64,000 nt of DNA, from NCBI GenBank assembly GCA_036676475.1, contig JAKFCU010000077.1, forward strand, positions 124,001-188,000, given 5' to 3'. Under the pieces are notes generated by a model. It was not told the origin of the DNA, did no database searches, and saw only the letters and a list, made by a program, of their open reading frames with translations. The stretch comes from LC029 sp036676475 (GTDB lineage: Bacteria > Bacillota > Bacilli > Aneurinibacillales > RAOX-1). This document shows positions 16,787 through 24,925 of this stretch, one piece after another. The translations under genes were made by a program, and so were the position numbers. How positions within the stretch are numbered: the first letter of the stretch is position 1; each line of letters starts with the position of its first letter.

Positions 16787-17263
16787 ATGTTTGAGATTGG
16801 CGACAAAATCTTCTATCCTATGCATGGAGCTGGCGTGATCGAAGCCATTGAGGAAAAAGAAATACTTGGAGAAAGACAGCTTTATTATATAATGAAGATG
16901 CCTTTTCGAAATATCCAGTTAATGATCCCTATGGAGAAAACATCTAATTTTAGGATTCGCCGACTTGTCGACTCCACTACATTGGAAGACGTATTAGCTT
17001 GTTTTCACCAAGGAGAAACAGATTCCACCATAAATAAAACTCAAAGGTATCGCAACAATATCGTTAAGTTAAAAAGTGGAGATATTTACGAAGGTGCTCA
17101 AGTCATTCGTGACTTATGTCGTTTAAATAAGAAAAAGACGCTTGGAACTGATGACAAAGCCATGTTGCATCAAGCTCAGCAATTTTTAATAAGTGAATTG
17201 GTGTATGTCAAAGGAATAAAAGAGGAGCAAGCCGTTGATCTGTTAAATAAGGTTATCGGCTAA
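16787..17263 (+). CDS. CarD/CdnL-like transcription factor
   Basis: 158 residues. The N-terminal RNA-polymerase-interacting Tudor-like domain is clear (FEIGDKIFYPMHGAGVIEAI), followed by a helical DNA-binding domain. CarD proteins bind the RNA polymerase beta subunit and stabilise open complexes at housekeeping promoters. ATG at 16787 follows GGGGGTAATT; the ATG at 16775 contains that ribosome binding site and is less likely. Single gene with a strong terminator. Confidence 0.9.
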   Translation: MFEIGDKIFYPMHGAGVIEAIEEKEILGERQLYYIMKMPFRNIQLMIPMEKTSNFRIRRLVDSTTLEDVLACFHQGETDSTINKTQRYRNNIVKLKSGDIYEGAQVIRDLCRLNKKKTLGTDDKAMLHQAQQFLISELVYVKGIKEEQAVDLLNKVIG

Positions 17264-17298
17264 AGGAGGAAAGGGGAGCAACCTTTTCCTCCTTTTTG
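17264..17298 (+). terminator. Terminator of the CarD-like gene
   Basis: GGAGGAAAGGG pairs with CCTTTTCCTCC and is followed by five T. Confidence 0.85.
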
Positions 17299-17302
17299 CA
17301 CT

Positions 17303-17347
17303 TAACAGAAAGTATTAACGCTGTTGGCTACGTAAGTAGCTTTCTTT
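17303..17347 (-). repeat. Palindromic repeat R2 (copy in minus orientation)
   Basis: Ends AGAAAG/CTTTCT enclose the GCTAC..GTAGCC and CGTTAATA core of the R2 family. It lies between carD and coaA, immediately next to an R1 repeat. Confidence 0.65.
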
Positions 17348-17425
17348 CACTTATCAGACAAACATGCCGCTTGGCGACACCACTAATGAATGAAAATATC
17401 CAACGCTTGTATTTTCAGGACAGAA
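17346..17425. repeat. Dispersed repeat R1, copy 2
   Basis: Nearly identical to 1336-1410: ACTTATCAGACAAACATGCC, then a GAAAAT...ATTTTC hairpin and CAGG.CAG. Placed ahead of coaA. Confidence 0.65.
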
Positions 17426-17563
17426 AGTATCTTGGATTTAGTATCCTATTAGGAGTAACCATGATGTCATTTATTAATTGTATTCGATTTCAACTAAAAA
17501 AGAGATTCTGCAAACATGCGTTTTCTGATAAACTTAGATATCATGTTCAAAAGTGAGGTTTTT

Positions 17564-18487
17564 ATGAATCTATTACCAGCCTATTATTCATTTGATCGTA
17601 ACGAGTGGTCTAAGCTTCGCGATCATACCCCACTCCCTTTAACGGAAGAGGACTTAGAAAAACTAAGAGGATTAAATGAGCATGTCTCCATTCAAGAGGT
17701 GGAGGAAATCTATCTTCCTTTGACCCGTTTAATTCACTTGCATGTCGCGGCCTCCCAACAATTGTACTCGGAAACGACCTTCTTCTTAAGGAATCAAGCC
17801 CAGAAGGTACCTTACATCATCGGAATCGCAGGCAGCGTGGCCGTTGGGAAAAGTACGACTGCCCGTTTGTTGCAAACCTTGTTGTCCCGGTGGAATCACC
17901 ACCCGAAAGTTGACCTAGTAACAACAGATGGGTTTCTATACCCCAATTACATCTTAGAAAAACGAGGTTTGATGAAGAAAAAAGGATTCCCTGAGAGTTA
18001 TGATATCAAAAGGTTGCTTCAATTCATGAATGATATCAAGGCGGGAAAACCCGAGGCAAGAGCTCCCATTTATTCTCATTTTGCCTACGATATTCTTCCT
18101 AATGAAGAAGAAGTGATCTGCCGTCCGGATATCCTGATCGTTGAAGGGATCAATGTGCTCCAGGTTGGCAAAGAAGCTCAAGTATTTGTTAGCGACTTTT
18201 TTGATTTTTCTCTTTTTGTAGATGCTCAAGAAAAGGATATTGAACAGTGGTATATCGAACGATTCCGTGTGTTGCGAGATACGGCCTTCCAAAATCCACA
18301 ATCCTATTTTCACCGTTACGCAAATTTAACGGAGGAACAAGCATTGGAAACAGCAACCCAAATCTGGAAAGAAATCAACGCCAAAAACTTGCAGGAGAAT
18401 ATTTTGCCTACCAAGGGACGTGCTCGACTTGTGTTAGAAAAAGGTCCAGATCACAGGGTTGAGAATATTTATTTTCGAAAATTATAG
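17564..18487 (+). CDS. coaA: Type I pantothenate kinase
   Basis: About 307 residues. It phosphorylates pantothenate, the first committed step to coenzyme A. The P-loop GSVAVGKST at 90-98 and the family segments TTDGFLYPN and EGINVLQ are intact. ATG at 17564 follows GTGAGG; the ATG at 17516 has no ribosome binding site. Type I (rather than type III CoaX) is the E. coli-like, CoA-inhibited kind. Single gene. Confidence 0.94.
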   Translation: MNLLPAYYSFDRNEWSKLRDHTPLPLTEEDLEKLRGLNEHVSIQEVEEIYLPLTRLIHLHVAASQQLYSETTFFLRNQAQKVPYIIGIAGSVAVGKSTTARLLQTLLSRWNHHPKVDLVTTDGFLYPNYILEKRGLMKKKGFPESYDIKRLLQFMNDIKAGKPEARAPIYSHFAYDILPNEEEVICRPDILIVEGINVLQVGKEAQVFVSDFFDFSLFVDAQEKDIEQWYIERFRVLRDTAFQNPQSYFHRYANLTEEQALETATQIWKEINAKNLQENILPTKGRARLVLEKGPDHRVENIYFRKL

Positions 18488-18571
18488 ACTTTTTTTTCCA
18501 GCTTGACTTGAAAATCTAAATGGTTTATGAAAGTTGATAAATACTCCATGAATAAAACACCCCCTGATATA

Positions 18572-18609
18572 AAACCCATCCCACAAGTCCCTGTGTGATG
18601 GGTTTATTT
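18572..18609. terminator. Bidirectional terminator between coaA and nadE
   Basis: AAACCCATC.CACA pairs with TGTG.GATGGGTTT between two convergent genes, with ATTTT on the plus side. Confidence 0.75.
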
Positions 18610-18614
18610 TCGCT

Positions 18615-19439
18615 TTAGGATTTCCACCAATCATCCCAAGGGGATACTGGAACGGTCCGCTTATGACGGGTGATCAGAAAGCGTTGCTCAATTTTCGTGG
18701 CAGTTTCTTGAAGAACTTCCTTCCCTTCCAGATAATCATCCAAACAATCATAGCTAATCCCCAATTCTGACTCATCTGCCCGCAGAGGTTGATCATCTAA
18801 CAAATCGGCCGTCGGTATTTTTAGATACACTCGTTCATCTGCACCAAGTTCCTTTAATAGCTCTCTCCCCTGCCGTTTGGTTAACCCGGAGAGAGGCAAT
18901 AGATCACATCCTCCATCGCCATATTTAGTGAAAAATCCAGTAATCGCTTCAGCGGCATGATCTGTTCCAACGACCAATAAGTTATTTTGCCCCCCAATGG
19001 CATATTGAGCAATCATCCGCATGCGAGCCTTTACATTTCCTTTATGAAAATCGCGTAAGGATTCTTCCATCGCACCTTGATAGGATTGAACTGTTTGGTT
19101 GACGGCTTGTTGGATGTTGAACACGACCGTACGATCAGGTCGGATAAACTGCAAAGCGAGCTGGGCATCTTCTTCATCCTGTTGGATACCGTATGGCAAA
19201 CGCACAGCAATAAACTGATAAGGTTTTCCTGTTTCTTCCCGCAATTCTTCCGTTGCAAGTTGGGCAAGCCTTCCCGCAAGAGTGGAATCTTGTCCACCGC
19301 TAATCCCTAATACAAAACCATTCATACGAGAAAATCTGGCATAATCCTTAAGAAACTGAATACGCCTGCGGATTTCTTGTTTAGGATCAATAACTGAATT
19401 AACCCCTAATTCCTTCATAATTTGATGTTGCAACTTCAT
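18615..19439 (-). CDS. nadE: Ammonia-dependent NAD+ synthetase
   Basis: 274 residues, the size of the short ammonia-using NadE without glutaminase domain. It converts deamido-NAD to NAD with ATP. The pyrophosphatase P-loop LGISGGQDST and the conserved GTDHAAEAITGFFTKYGDG are intact. ATG has AGGGAGGAAGAG upstream. Single gene convergent with coaA. Confidence 0.95.
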   Translation of the reverse strand: MKLQHQIMKELGVNSVIDPKQEIRRRIQFLKDYARFSRMNGFVLGISGGQDSTLAGRLAQLATEELREETGKPYQFIAVRLPYGIQQDEEDAQLALQFIRPDRTVVFNIQQAVNQTVQSYQGAMEESLRDFHKGNVKARMRMIAQYAIGGQNNLLVVGTDHAAEAITGFFTKYGDGGCDLLPLSGLTKRQGRELLKELGADERVYLKIPTADLLDDQPLRADESELGISYDCLDDYLEGKEVLQETATKIEQRFLITRHKRTVPVSPWDDWWKS

Positions 19440-19511
19440 TTGCTCTTCCTCCCTATCCTGTTAATAGTTTCTTATAATTCCACCTCTATCTTACCATCTT
19501 TTGCCCTTATC

Positions 19512-19542
19512 ATAAAAAAAAAGAGGGAAAAATCCCTCTTTC
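19512..19542 (-). terminator. Terminator after the 66-residue basic protein gene
   Basis: AAAGAGGGA pairs with TCCCTCTTT, followed by a long T-run on the minus strand. Confidence 0.8.
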
Positions 19543-19741
19543 AACGGTCTTCGCTTGCATTCCCTAATTTAGTATTCATATTTCTTTTTCTGCCTTTTAA
19601 TCCTTCATAATGTTCAGGGAAGTATTGCCCTTTTTGTGATGTAGCTTCACGTGGTCGAGGTCGTCCGGCAGGCTTGTATAATTCGGTGGCGAATTCTTCA
19701 CGAGCAAAATCACGTTTATTGCGAAAAATATCTTTAGGCAT
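19541..19741 (-). CDS. Small basic hypothetical protein
   Basis: 66 residues rich in lysine, arginine and glutamate, with no membrane segment. AGGAGGTG precedes ATG and a terminator overlaps the stop, so it is expressed as a single gene. I do not recognise the family; the composition resembles small Bacillales spore or nucleoid-associated proteins, which is only a guess. Confidence 0.65.
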   Translation of the reverse strand: MPKDIFRNKRDFAREEFATELYKPAGRPRPREATSQKGQYFPEHYEGLKGRKRNMNTKLGNASEDR

Positions 19742-19863
19742 ACTAACACCTCCTCAGAAGGATGTTCATATTATCCACCAAGTTCAGATATTTATGACAG
19801 ACAAGAATTGGTCATGTTTCATGGCAATTACTAATAGAATAAGCGCCATGCGGCGGTATATAC

Positions 19864-20012
19864 CTACTTACCAACCAAGACGGCATCTTTCTTCAATACA
19901 TCTGTTAGGGTTAAACCTATGCTGCTTGCTGTTTGTTCATTGATGTACTCACTCCGTTTGGAAAAGCTACCGGAAGATCTCCAGGCTTCTTACCTTGCAA
20001 GATTTCATCAAC
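19864..20012 (-). pseudogene. C-terminal remnant of an ABC transporter substrate-binding protein with frameshift
   Basis: On the minus strand VDEILQGKKPGDLPVAFP...NKQQAA is followed, one frame over, by SIGLTLTDVLKKDAVLVGK and a stop. Together these are the C-terminus of the PF04392-type (TrpX/YtrC-like) substrate-binding proteins, where this LPV..P...N...A..LGL.. tail is conserved. One frameshift is near 19914, and everything upstream is missing, replaced by an R2 repeat. It is a dead fragment. Confidence 0.75.
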
Positions 20013-20029
20013 AGAAGCTTTTCTTACAC

Positions 20030-20076
20030 TTATCGGAAAGTAATATACGCATAGTCTGCGCTAGTAGCTTTCTTAT
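20030..20076 (-). repeat. Palindromic repeat R2 (minus orientation)
   Basis: AAGAAAGCTACTAGCGCAG...ATGCGTATATTACTTTCC on the minus strand, the R2 consensus. It abuts the broken end of an ABC substrate-binding gene remnant. Confidence 0.7.
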
Positions 20077-20123
20077 CAGCAAAACTTTTGAAGAGGATCA
20101 CTTACATCATACACCAGAGTCCA

Positions 20124-20155
20124 TCAAAAAAGGATGCCCACAATTTAGGACATCC
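20124..20155 (-). terminator. Terminator of the 69-residue protein gene
   Basis: On the minus strand GGATGTCC pairs with GGGCATCC, followed by six T. Confidence 0.8.
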
Positions 20156-20167
20156 CCATTCAAAACT

Positions 20168-20377
20168 CTATACACCTGTGCGTCTTCGCTGATTATTTGC
20201 TTTTTTAGTTTGTTGGCTTTTCATTTTCTGAGCATGATTGGACTGGTTCATCGTATTTTTCCCGGTTGCTTGCTGCTGTTTTTGAAGGGCTAACTTTTGT
20301 TTCATCGCCTCTTGCAGGCTAATCTTTTTTCTTTCCTGACCAGCAGGATTTTGTTCATGATTCACAGAATCTGACAT
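20168..20377 (-). CDS. Small glutamine/lysine-rich hypothetical protein
   Basis: 69 residues, strongly charged and low in hydrophobic residues, probably disordered apart from a short helix ISLQEAMKQKLALQKQQQ. AAGGAGATT precedes ATG; a terminator follows. It looks like the small soluble proteins common in spore formers, but no function can be assigned. It is divergent from another small basic protein gene at 20585. Confidence 0.65.
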   Translation of the reverse strand: MSDSVNHEQNPAGQERKKISLQEAMKQKLALQKQQQATGKNTMNQSNHAQKMKSQQTKKANNQRRRTGV

Positions 20378-20584
20378 AGGATTAAATCTCCTTTTTTATT
20401 GTTGTTTTTATCATCTTACACTATTTTTCTTCTGCCTTCAAAGTTATACTTAGAAAAAAGGTTAATCAATTATTGGGGTGATCCGTTTCAAACTTTATGG
20501 TAATGTTTATTCTAAGACTAGCTACTCATAAAATCTTCAACTTTTACCCATCATATAAATATATCAACTCCTACGGAGGACACT

Positions 20585-20797
20585 ATGGCAGAACAAAATG
20601 AGAAAGTAGAAAAAAAACACAGAGAGCAAATGAAAAAATTAAAAAAACAACGGGAAAGCATCAAAAAAGCAGCAAAAAGAGGTAAAATCGTAAGCAAACA
20701 AAGTAAAGGAAAATGGATTATCCCCACAATAGACGGAAAGCCTATTGTGAAGAACAAACCGAATCCTAAAAAAGAAACTACATCAAGTCAAACATAA
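20585..20797 (+). CDS. Small lysine-rich hypothetical protein
   Basis: 70 residues, very basic; the first 35 are a charged helix (KVEKKHREQMKKLKKQRE), then KGKWIIPTIDGKPIVKNKP. A CGGAGGACACT ribosome binding site precedes the ATG. No family recognised; nucleic-acid binding would fit the charge but is not shown. Confidence 0.6.
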   Translation: MAEQNEKVEKKHREQMKKLKKQRESIKKAAKRGKIVSKQSKGKWIIPTIDGKPIVKNKPNPKKETTSSQT

Positions 20798-20857
20798 CTA
20801 AAACTCATAGTATGTAATGGAGGGGGATAGACATGCCCCCTCATTTCCTGTAATCTT

Positions 20858-21973
20858 TTATAAATTTCCTCGTCGAGCTTGCTCACGCTCTATCGATTCG
20901 AACAATGCTTTGAAATTACCTTCCCCAAAGCCCCTTGCTCCTTTCCGCTGAATAATTTCCATAAATAAGGTAGGACGGTCTACAATGGGTTTGGTGAAAA
21001 TCTGCAGCAAGTACCCTTCATCATCCCGGTCAACTAAGATCTTGAGTTGACTTAGTTGCTCCAAATCTTCATCAATATCCCCTACACGTTCTTGTAACAC
21101 GTCATAATACGTATCAGGAGAATCCAAAAACTCTACACCTTGTGACCGAAGGGCAGAAACTGTAGCCACAATATCGTTAGTCAGTAGAGCTATATGCTGA
21201 ACACCTGCCCCATTGTAATATTCAAGATACTCTTGAATTTGTGATTTGCGTTTTCCTTTTGCAGGTTCATTAATAGGAAACTTTATTCGACCGCCATTGG
21301 TCATCACCTTGGACATTAAAGCGGAATATTCCGTACTAATATCTTTATCATTAAAATGGATCAATTGCTTAAAACCCATGACCTTTTCATAATAGGACAC
21401 CCAATCATCCATCTTTTCTACATTTCCTACAACATGATCAATTCCAATCAGTCCGGCAGAATGGAACGGAATATTTATTTCCACAAACTGATACCCTGGC
21501 ATAAACGTACCTTTATAGTCCTTGCGTTCAATCAACGTATGAATGGTATCCCCATAAGTTCCAATTATTGCTTTTTTCAATGTGCCGTGTTGATCGGAAA
21601 GTGTTTCTGGTTCTTTGATGGAAATGGCACCACGTGCAACCGCATCTTTAAATGCTTGATTCACATCATCGACACGGAGCGCTATATCCTTGACCCCATC
21701 ACCATGCTTTTTCACAAAATCTGTAATGGGCTGATTCTCGACAAGGGTCCCTGTTAACACAAAACGAATTTTGTTTTGTTCTAAAACGTAGGACACTTTA
21801 TTTCTTTCTCCTGTTTCCAAACCGCTGTAAGCAACTATCCGAAATCCGAAAGCAGTACAAAAATAATAGGCTGCTTGCTTAGCATTCCCAACATAAAATT
21901 CAACATAATCGACATCTTGGACTGGAAAGAAATCGGGTGATGTGGAAAGAGACAAAATTTGTTCTTTTTTCAC
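20858..21973 (-). CDS. hppD: 4-hydroxyphenylpyruvate dioxygenase
   Basis: 371 residues, two VOC (glyoxalase/bleomycin) halves. It converts 4-hydroxyphenylpyruvate to homogentisate. Iron ligands appear in GIDHVVGNV, GVQHIALLTNDI and the C-terminal FMEIIQRKGARGFGEGNFKAL, which is the typical HppD tail. The start is GTG at 21973 with GGGGAGG. It works downstream of phenylalanine hydroxylase encoded 9 kb away; hmgA and maiA are not in the window, so the route cannot be shown to be complete. Confidence 0.94.
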   Translation of the reverse strand: MKKEQILSLSTSPDFFPVQDVDYVEFYVGNAKQAAYYFCTAFGFRIVAYSGLETGERNKVSYVLEQNKIRFVLTGTLVENQPITDFVKKHGDGVKDIALRVDDVNQAFKDAVARGAISIKEPETLSDQHGTLKKAIIGTYGDTIHTLIERKDYKGTFMPGYQFVEINIPFHSAGLIGIDHVVGNVEKMDDWVSYYEKVMGFKQLIHFNDKDISTEYSALMSKVMTNGGRIKFPINEPAKGKRKSQIQEYLEYYNGAGVQHIALLTNDIVATVSALRSQGVEFLDSPDTYYDVLQERVGDIDEDLEQLSQLKILVDRDDEGYLLQIFTKPIVDRPTLFMEIIQRKGARGFGEGNFKALFESIEREQARRGNL

Positions 21974-22118
21974 ACTATAACCTCCCCAAAGAGATCACCT
22001 GTTATTAACTGGAATTTAATCCGTATTAATAGTATAGTTTGAGTCATTTAAAATAGTGCAAATACACCTAATGAAGAATCAATGCGCTTCTTTAATAAAG
22101 TTATTGAGAAATTAAATA

Positions 22119-22152
22119 AGCGGAACTCCCCTCATTAAAGGGAAATTCCGCT
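22119..22152 (-). terminator. Terminator of the chemoreceptor gene
   Basis: AGCGGAA..TCCC and GGG..TTCCGCT pair on the minus strand, followed by a T-rich tail. Confidence 0.7.
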
Positions 22153-22176
22153 GAAACAACAATAAAATAGGATTCA

Positions 22177-23883
22177 CTACATATCTACTTTAAACTTGCC
22201 AATTTGATTATCTAAGTGATTGGACATTTCATTTAAATCGGAAGCACTGTCTTTCAGTCGATTAACAGTAGTGGCTTGCTCATGAGCAGAAGCGGAAACC
22301 TGTTGGGCCGAAGCAGCTGTCTGTTCAATAATTCCCGTGATTTCCTTTATCTCTTTTACGATTTGTTGGATCATGTGAGAAATCTCCTGGTAGATTGTTT
22401 GCATATCTTCAACGCCTTTTTCTGTCCCTACAACCTGCTCGACTATTTTCCTCAATGAATCTCCACTCTCACGGATAATCTCCACTAGTTTTTGGACAGC
22501 CTCTAAATTACTCTCCATCGTCCTTACCGTAACGGATGTCTCCGCCTGGATATCCTTAATTAATTCTTTAATTTGACCTGCAGCTCCGCGAGATTCCTCT
22601 GCTAATTTACGAACTTCATCTGCAACCACCACAAAGCCTCTTCCATATTCCCCAGCACGGGCAGCCTCAATGGCAGCATTTAATGCAAGGAGATTAGTTT
22701 GATTAGAAATATCGGTAATAATCGTGATAATACCGCCAATCTCTTCTGAGCGTTTCCCTAGTTTTTGAATGGAATCTGTTGCGAATTGAACCGTTTGCGT
22801 CACCGTTTCCAGATGAGAAATTGCTTTATTTACCGCTTGCTCACCACGGTGAGCATCCTTAGATGACTCCGTAGATTTATGAACCGCATCCTTCGCTTTT
22901 CCTGCTCCCAACAATACCTGCTCTCGTGCATCCTCCATGAGAGTAAATAAATTATTGGCTTTATCAGACTGTAATGTCGCCCCGCTAGCTACTTCAAGAA
23001 TTGCTATTTCAATCTGTTCAGATGAATCTCTCGTTTGGACTGCTACGTGTGATAAATCATGACTCTTTCCAGAAAGCTGAAGTGACGCCCCCTTCATTTC
23101 ACCTAAAAGATGAGTTAAGTTCTTCACCATTCTATTAAAATTAGTGGACAGTAGCCCAATTTCATCTTGGCTCTTTACTTCTAAAGCGGTAGCTGTTAAA
23201 TCACCGTTAGCTATACGATTCACGTGTTCACTTACTGTTTTAATAGGCGATATAAACATCCTTACTAGAAAGAATGTAATGATTGTTGCAAGAATTGGAA
23301 TGATGATCCCTAATAAAATCGTCCACTTCACCATTTCCCAGGTTCTTACGCTAATAATATTTGCATCAAAGTCAATGGCATTCAAGGCAATGATTTCGTT
23401 ATTCGGATCATTATTCTTAAAAATGGGAGCATACCCTGTGATTCTCTGAATCCCACCAAATTCATAAACACCCGAATAAGCAGGATGTTTCATACTATAA
23501 ACCATGTTGATCGCATCTTGATCGATATAAAAAGCATCTCCCGACTTGAATCCTTGTTGTTTTAGGGATTGGTCTACGGCAAGGAGAGTTCCGCTCTGTG
23601 AAATGATATATTGGTTTTTGAATATCGGTTTTTTCGAAATAGTCCAGCTAATGTCCTTTTCGATTCTATCTAAACGCGAACGATCACCATCAGCCAACTG
23701 CTTAATTTCAGAGACATTGAAAATTCCAGTTGTAATATTGGCACAGCCCGTCAACTCCACCCCAACCGCTTTTTTAACTTGTTGATAGCCTATGCGATAA
23801 TTGACGAACGTTACCAAACTGATACTTACTAATACGATTAATAATACGATCATCGAGATTTTGCCAGTTAATCCAATCTTCAT
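22177..23883 (-). CDS. Methyl-accepting chemotaxis protein with extracellular Cache-like sensor
   Basis: 568 residues: TM near 10-30, an extracellular domain of about 150 residues (Cache-like), TM near 185-205, HAMP, then the signalling helices. The hairpin tip is conserved (QTNLLALNAAIEAARAGE.GRGF), so it contacts CheA/CheW. The ligand is unknown. Single gene with its own terminator. A c-di-GMP-controlled gene that may be CheX-like lies elsewhere in the window. Confidence 0.92.
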   Translation of the reverse strand: MKIGLTGKISMIVLLIVLVSISLVTFVNYRIGYQQVKKAVGVELTGCANITTGIFNVSEIKQLADGDRSRLDRIEKDISWTISKKPIFKNQYIISQSGTLLAVDQSLKQQGFKSGDAFYIDQDAINMVYSMKHPAYSGVYEFGGIQRITGYAPIFKNNDPNNEIIALNAIDFDANIISVRTWEMVKWTILLGIIIPILATIITFFLVRMFISPIKTVSEHVNRIANGDLTATALEVKSQDEIGLLSTNFNRMVKNLTHLLGEMKGASLQLSGKSHDLSHVAVQTRDSSEQIEIAILEVASGATLQSDKANNLFTLMEDAREQVLLGAGKAKDAVHKSTESSKDAHRGEQAVNKAISHLETVTQTVQFATDSIQKLGKRSEEIGGIITIITDISNQTNLLALNAAIEAARAGEYGRGFVVVADEVRKLAEESRGAAGQIKELIKDIQAETSVTVRTMESNLEAVQKLVEIIRESGDSLRKIVEQVVGTEKGVEDMQTIYQEISHMIQQIVKEIKEITGIIEQTAASAQQVSASAHEQATTVNRLKDSASDLNEMSNHLDNQIGKFKVDM

Positions 23884-24036
23884 CCATCATCACCTGTGTC
23901 TCTCTTTTTTATCATTTAATATTGATCAAATGTAAGAATAGCTTCTTTCATTACCTATTCTAAGATGTAAGTCAAATTCTTCTTTAGCGGTAAGAAAATC
24001 CCATAGCTGTTCTTGGGTGATCATTAATTCCACTAT
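23884..24036 (-). other. Intergenic region with a possible small ORF remnant
   Basis: A 32-codon frame on the minus strand (ATG near 24023, containing QLWDFLTAKEEFDLHL) looks coding but has no ribosome binding site and follows the EamA remnant in the same frame. I cannot call it a gene. Confidence 0.25.
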
Positions 24037-24237
24037 TTAATATTTGGTGTCCAACCATCTTATTTTTAATAGAGATCGATCCTTCACTAGTACAAAAATG
24101 AATAAAATGAGTGCTGCAGAAACAACACGAATGGTCACAATTTCAAAAGGTGTAAACCCAAATTCATATAATTTTTGTACGAAATAACCAATGATCCCCT
24201 ATAAAAAAGCGGCAGCTATGATAAATAAATAAGCCAT
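24037..24237 (-). pseudogene. N-terminal remnant of an EamA/DMT-family transporter
   Basis: About 66 codons encode the first TM helix and loop of an EamA permease (GIIGYFVQKLYEFGFTPFEI, then a second helix and KDRSLLKI), followed by a stop. TAG at codon 13 replaces the tryptophan normally found in the LWG motif. Only one tenth to one fifth of a full transporter remains. An intact EamA gene is at 31 kb. Confidence 0.65.
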
Positions 24238-24320
24238 TTTCCATACCTATCTTTCTTAGAATTACATTTGATGATCATATAAGATTCTATTATATCCCAT
24301 ATTCTTTTTTAAAGGTAGAT

Positions 24321-24360
24321 ATGATAAAAGGATGTTCTCTTACGAACATCCTTTTATCAT
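24321..24360. terminator. Long perfect palindrome, probable terminator
   Basis: A 17-bp perfect stem (ATGATAAAAGGATGTTC and its complement) with a 6-nt loop lies after the small zinc-ribbon gene on the minus strand. Confidence 0.6.
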
Positions 24361-24380
24361 TGACATTAAAAAAATGATTC

Positions 24381-24521
24381 TTAACCTTGTTCTTGTGTAT
24401 CATTCTTTTGACAAGCGAAACACTTGATAGTACCATCCTCTAAAACTATACCGTCAAAAAAACCATCCTTACAATAAACATCATGTTGACACTCTGCACA
24501 AGTTCCGACAAGCTCTTTCAA
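24381..24521 (-). CDS. Small zinc-ribbon-like protein
   Basis: 46 codons from TTG at 24521 with a strong GGAGGTGAAAAG ribosome binding site. Two CxxC pairs (CAEC near 8-11 and CFAC near 34-37) suggest one bound zinc. It is too short for standard ORF cut-offs. It lies just downstream of the YozQ-like gene on the same strand (about 20 nt), probably co-transcribed. Function unknown. Confidence 0.7.
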   Translation of the reverse strand: MKELVGTCAECQHDVYCKDGFFDGIVLEDGTIKCFACQKNDTQEQG

Positions 24522-24539
24522 CTTTTCACCTCCATCATC

Positions 24540-24728
24540 TTACGTTCTTCTCCGTCCCTTGGTCATTTTCAATCTTGCATCAACCGTACCTTCCTTATAA
24601 GCATCAGATACTTGTTCATGAGTCTCGGCTAAGCCTTGGCCTAATTGGGTATTAGCTTGGTAATCCGATGGCTCATACGTTTTGTCAGCCAAATTCGCAT
24701 CCGTAGAAAAAATCTTTTTATCCGGCAA
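24540..24728 (-). CDS. YozQ/DUF4025-family small protein
   Basis: 62 residues from TTG at 24728 behind AAAGGGG. The core GLAETHEQVSDAYKEGTVD matches the DUF4025 consensus (GLA.THEQVSD.Y.EGTVD). Members are small uncharacterised Bacillales proteins. A longer frame opens at 24833 but has no ribosome binding site. Followed by the small zinc-ribbon gene. Confidence 0.75.
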   Translation of the reverse strand: MPDKKIFSTDANLADKTYEPSDYQANTQLGQGLAETHEQVSDAYKEGTVDARLKMTKGRRRT

Positions 24729-24925
24729 TTGGAAAACCCCTTTCTCTGTATAAAATACCCATGTCTCTCTTATTTTTCTCTCTCTACCTGAATTTATTCT
24801 CGTACTATCATTGAACTTCCTTCCATCATTCACCAGGAAAGCGAGAAAATATTATTGCCTATAAAAGTCAAACACTAACAACAAGTTCAATAAGAACACT
24901 ACAGCTTAGAAAGGAGAACAAGAAA

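Noticed and set aside
17296..17556. 86-codon ORF before coaA
   Set aside because: Made largely of R2 and R1 repeats, no ribosome binding site.
19919..20293. 124-codon plus-strand ORF
   Set aside because: It overlaps a well-supported minus-strand gene, an R2 repeat and a remnant of an ABC protein; no ribosome binding site.
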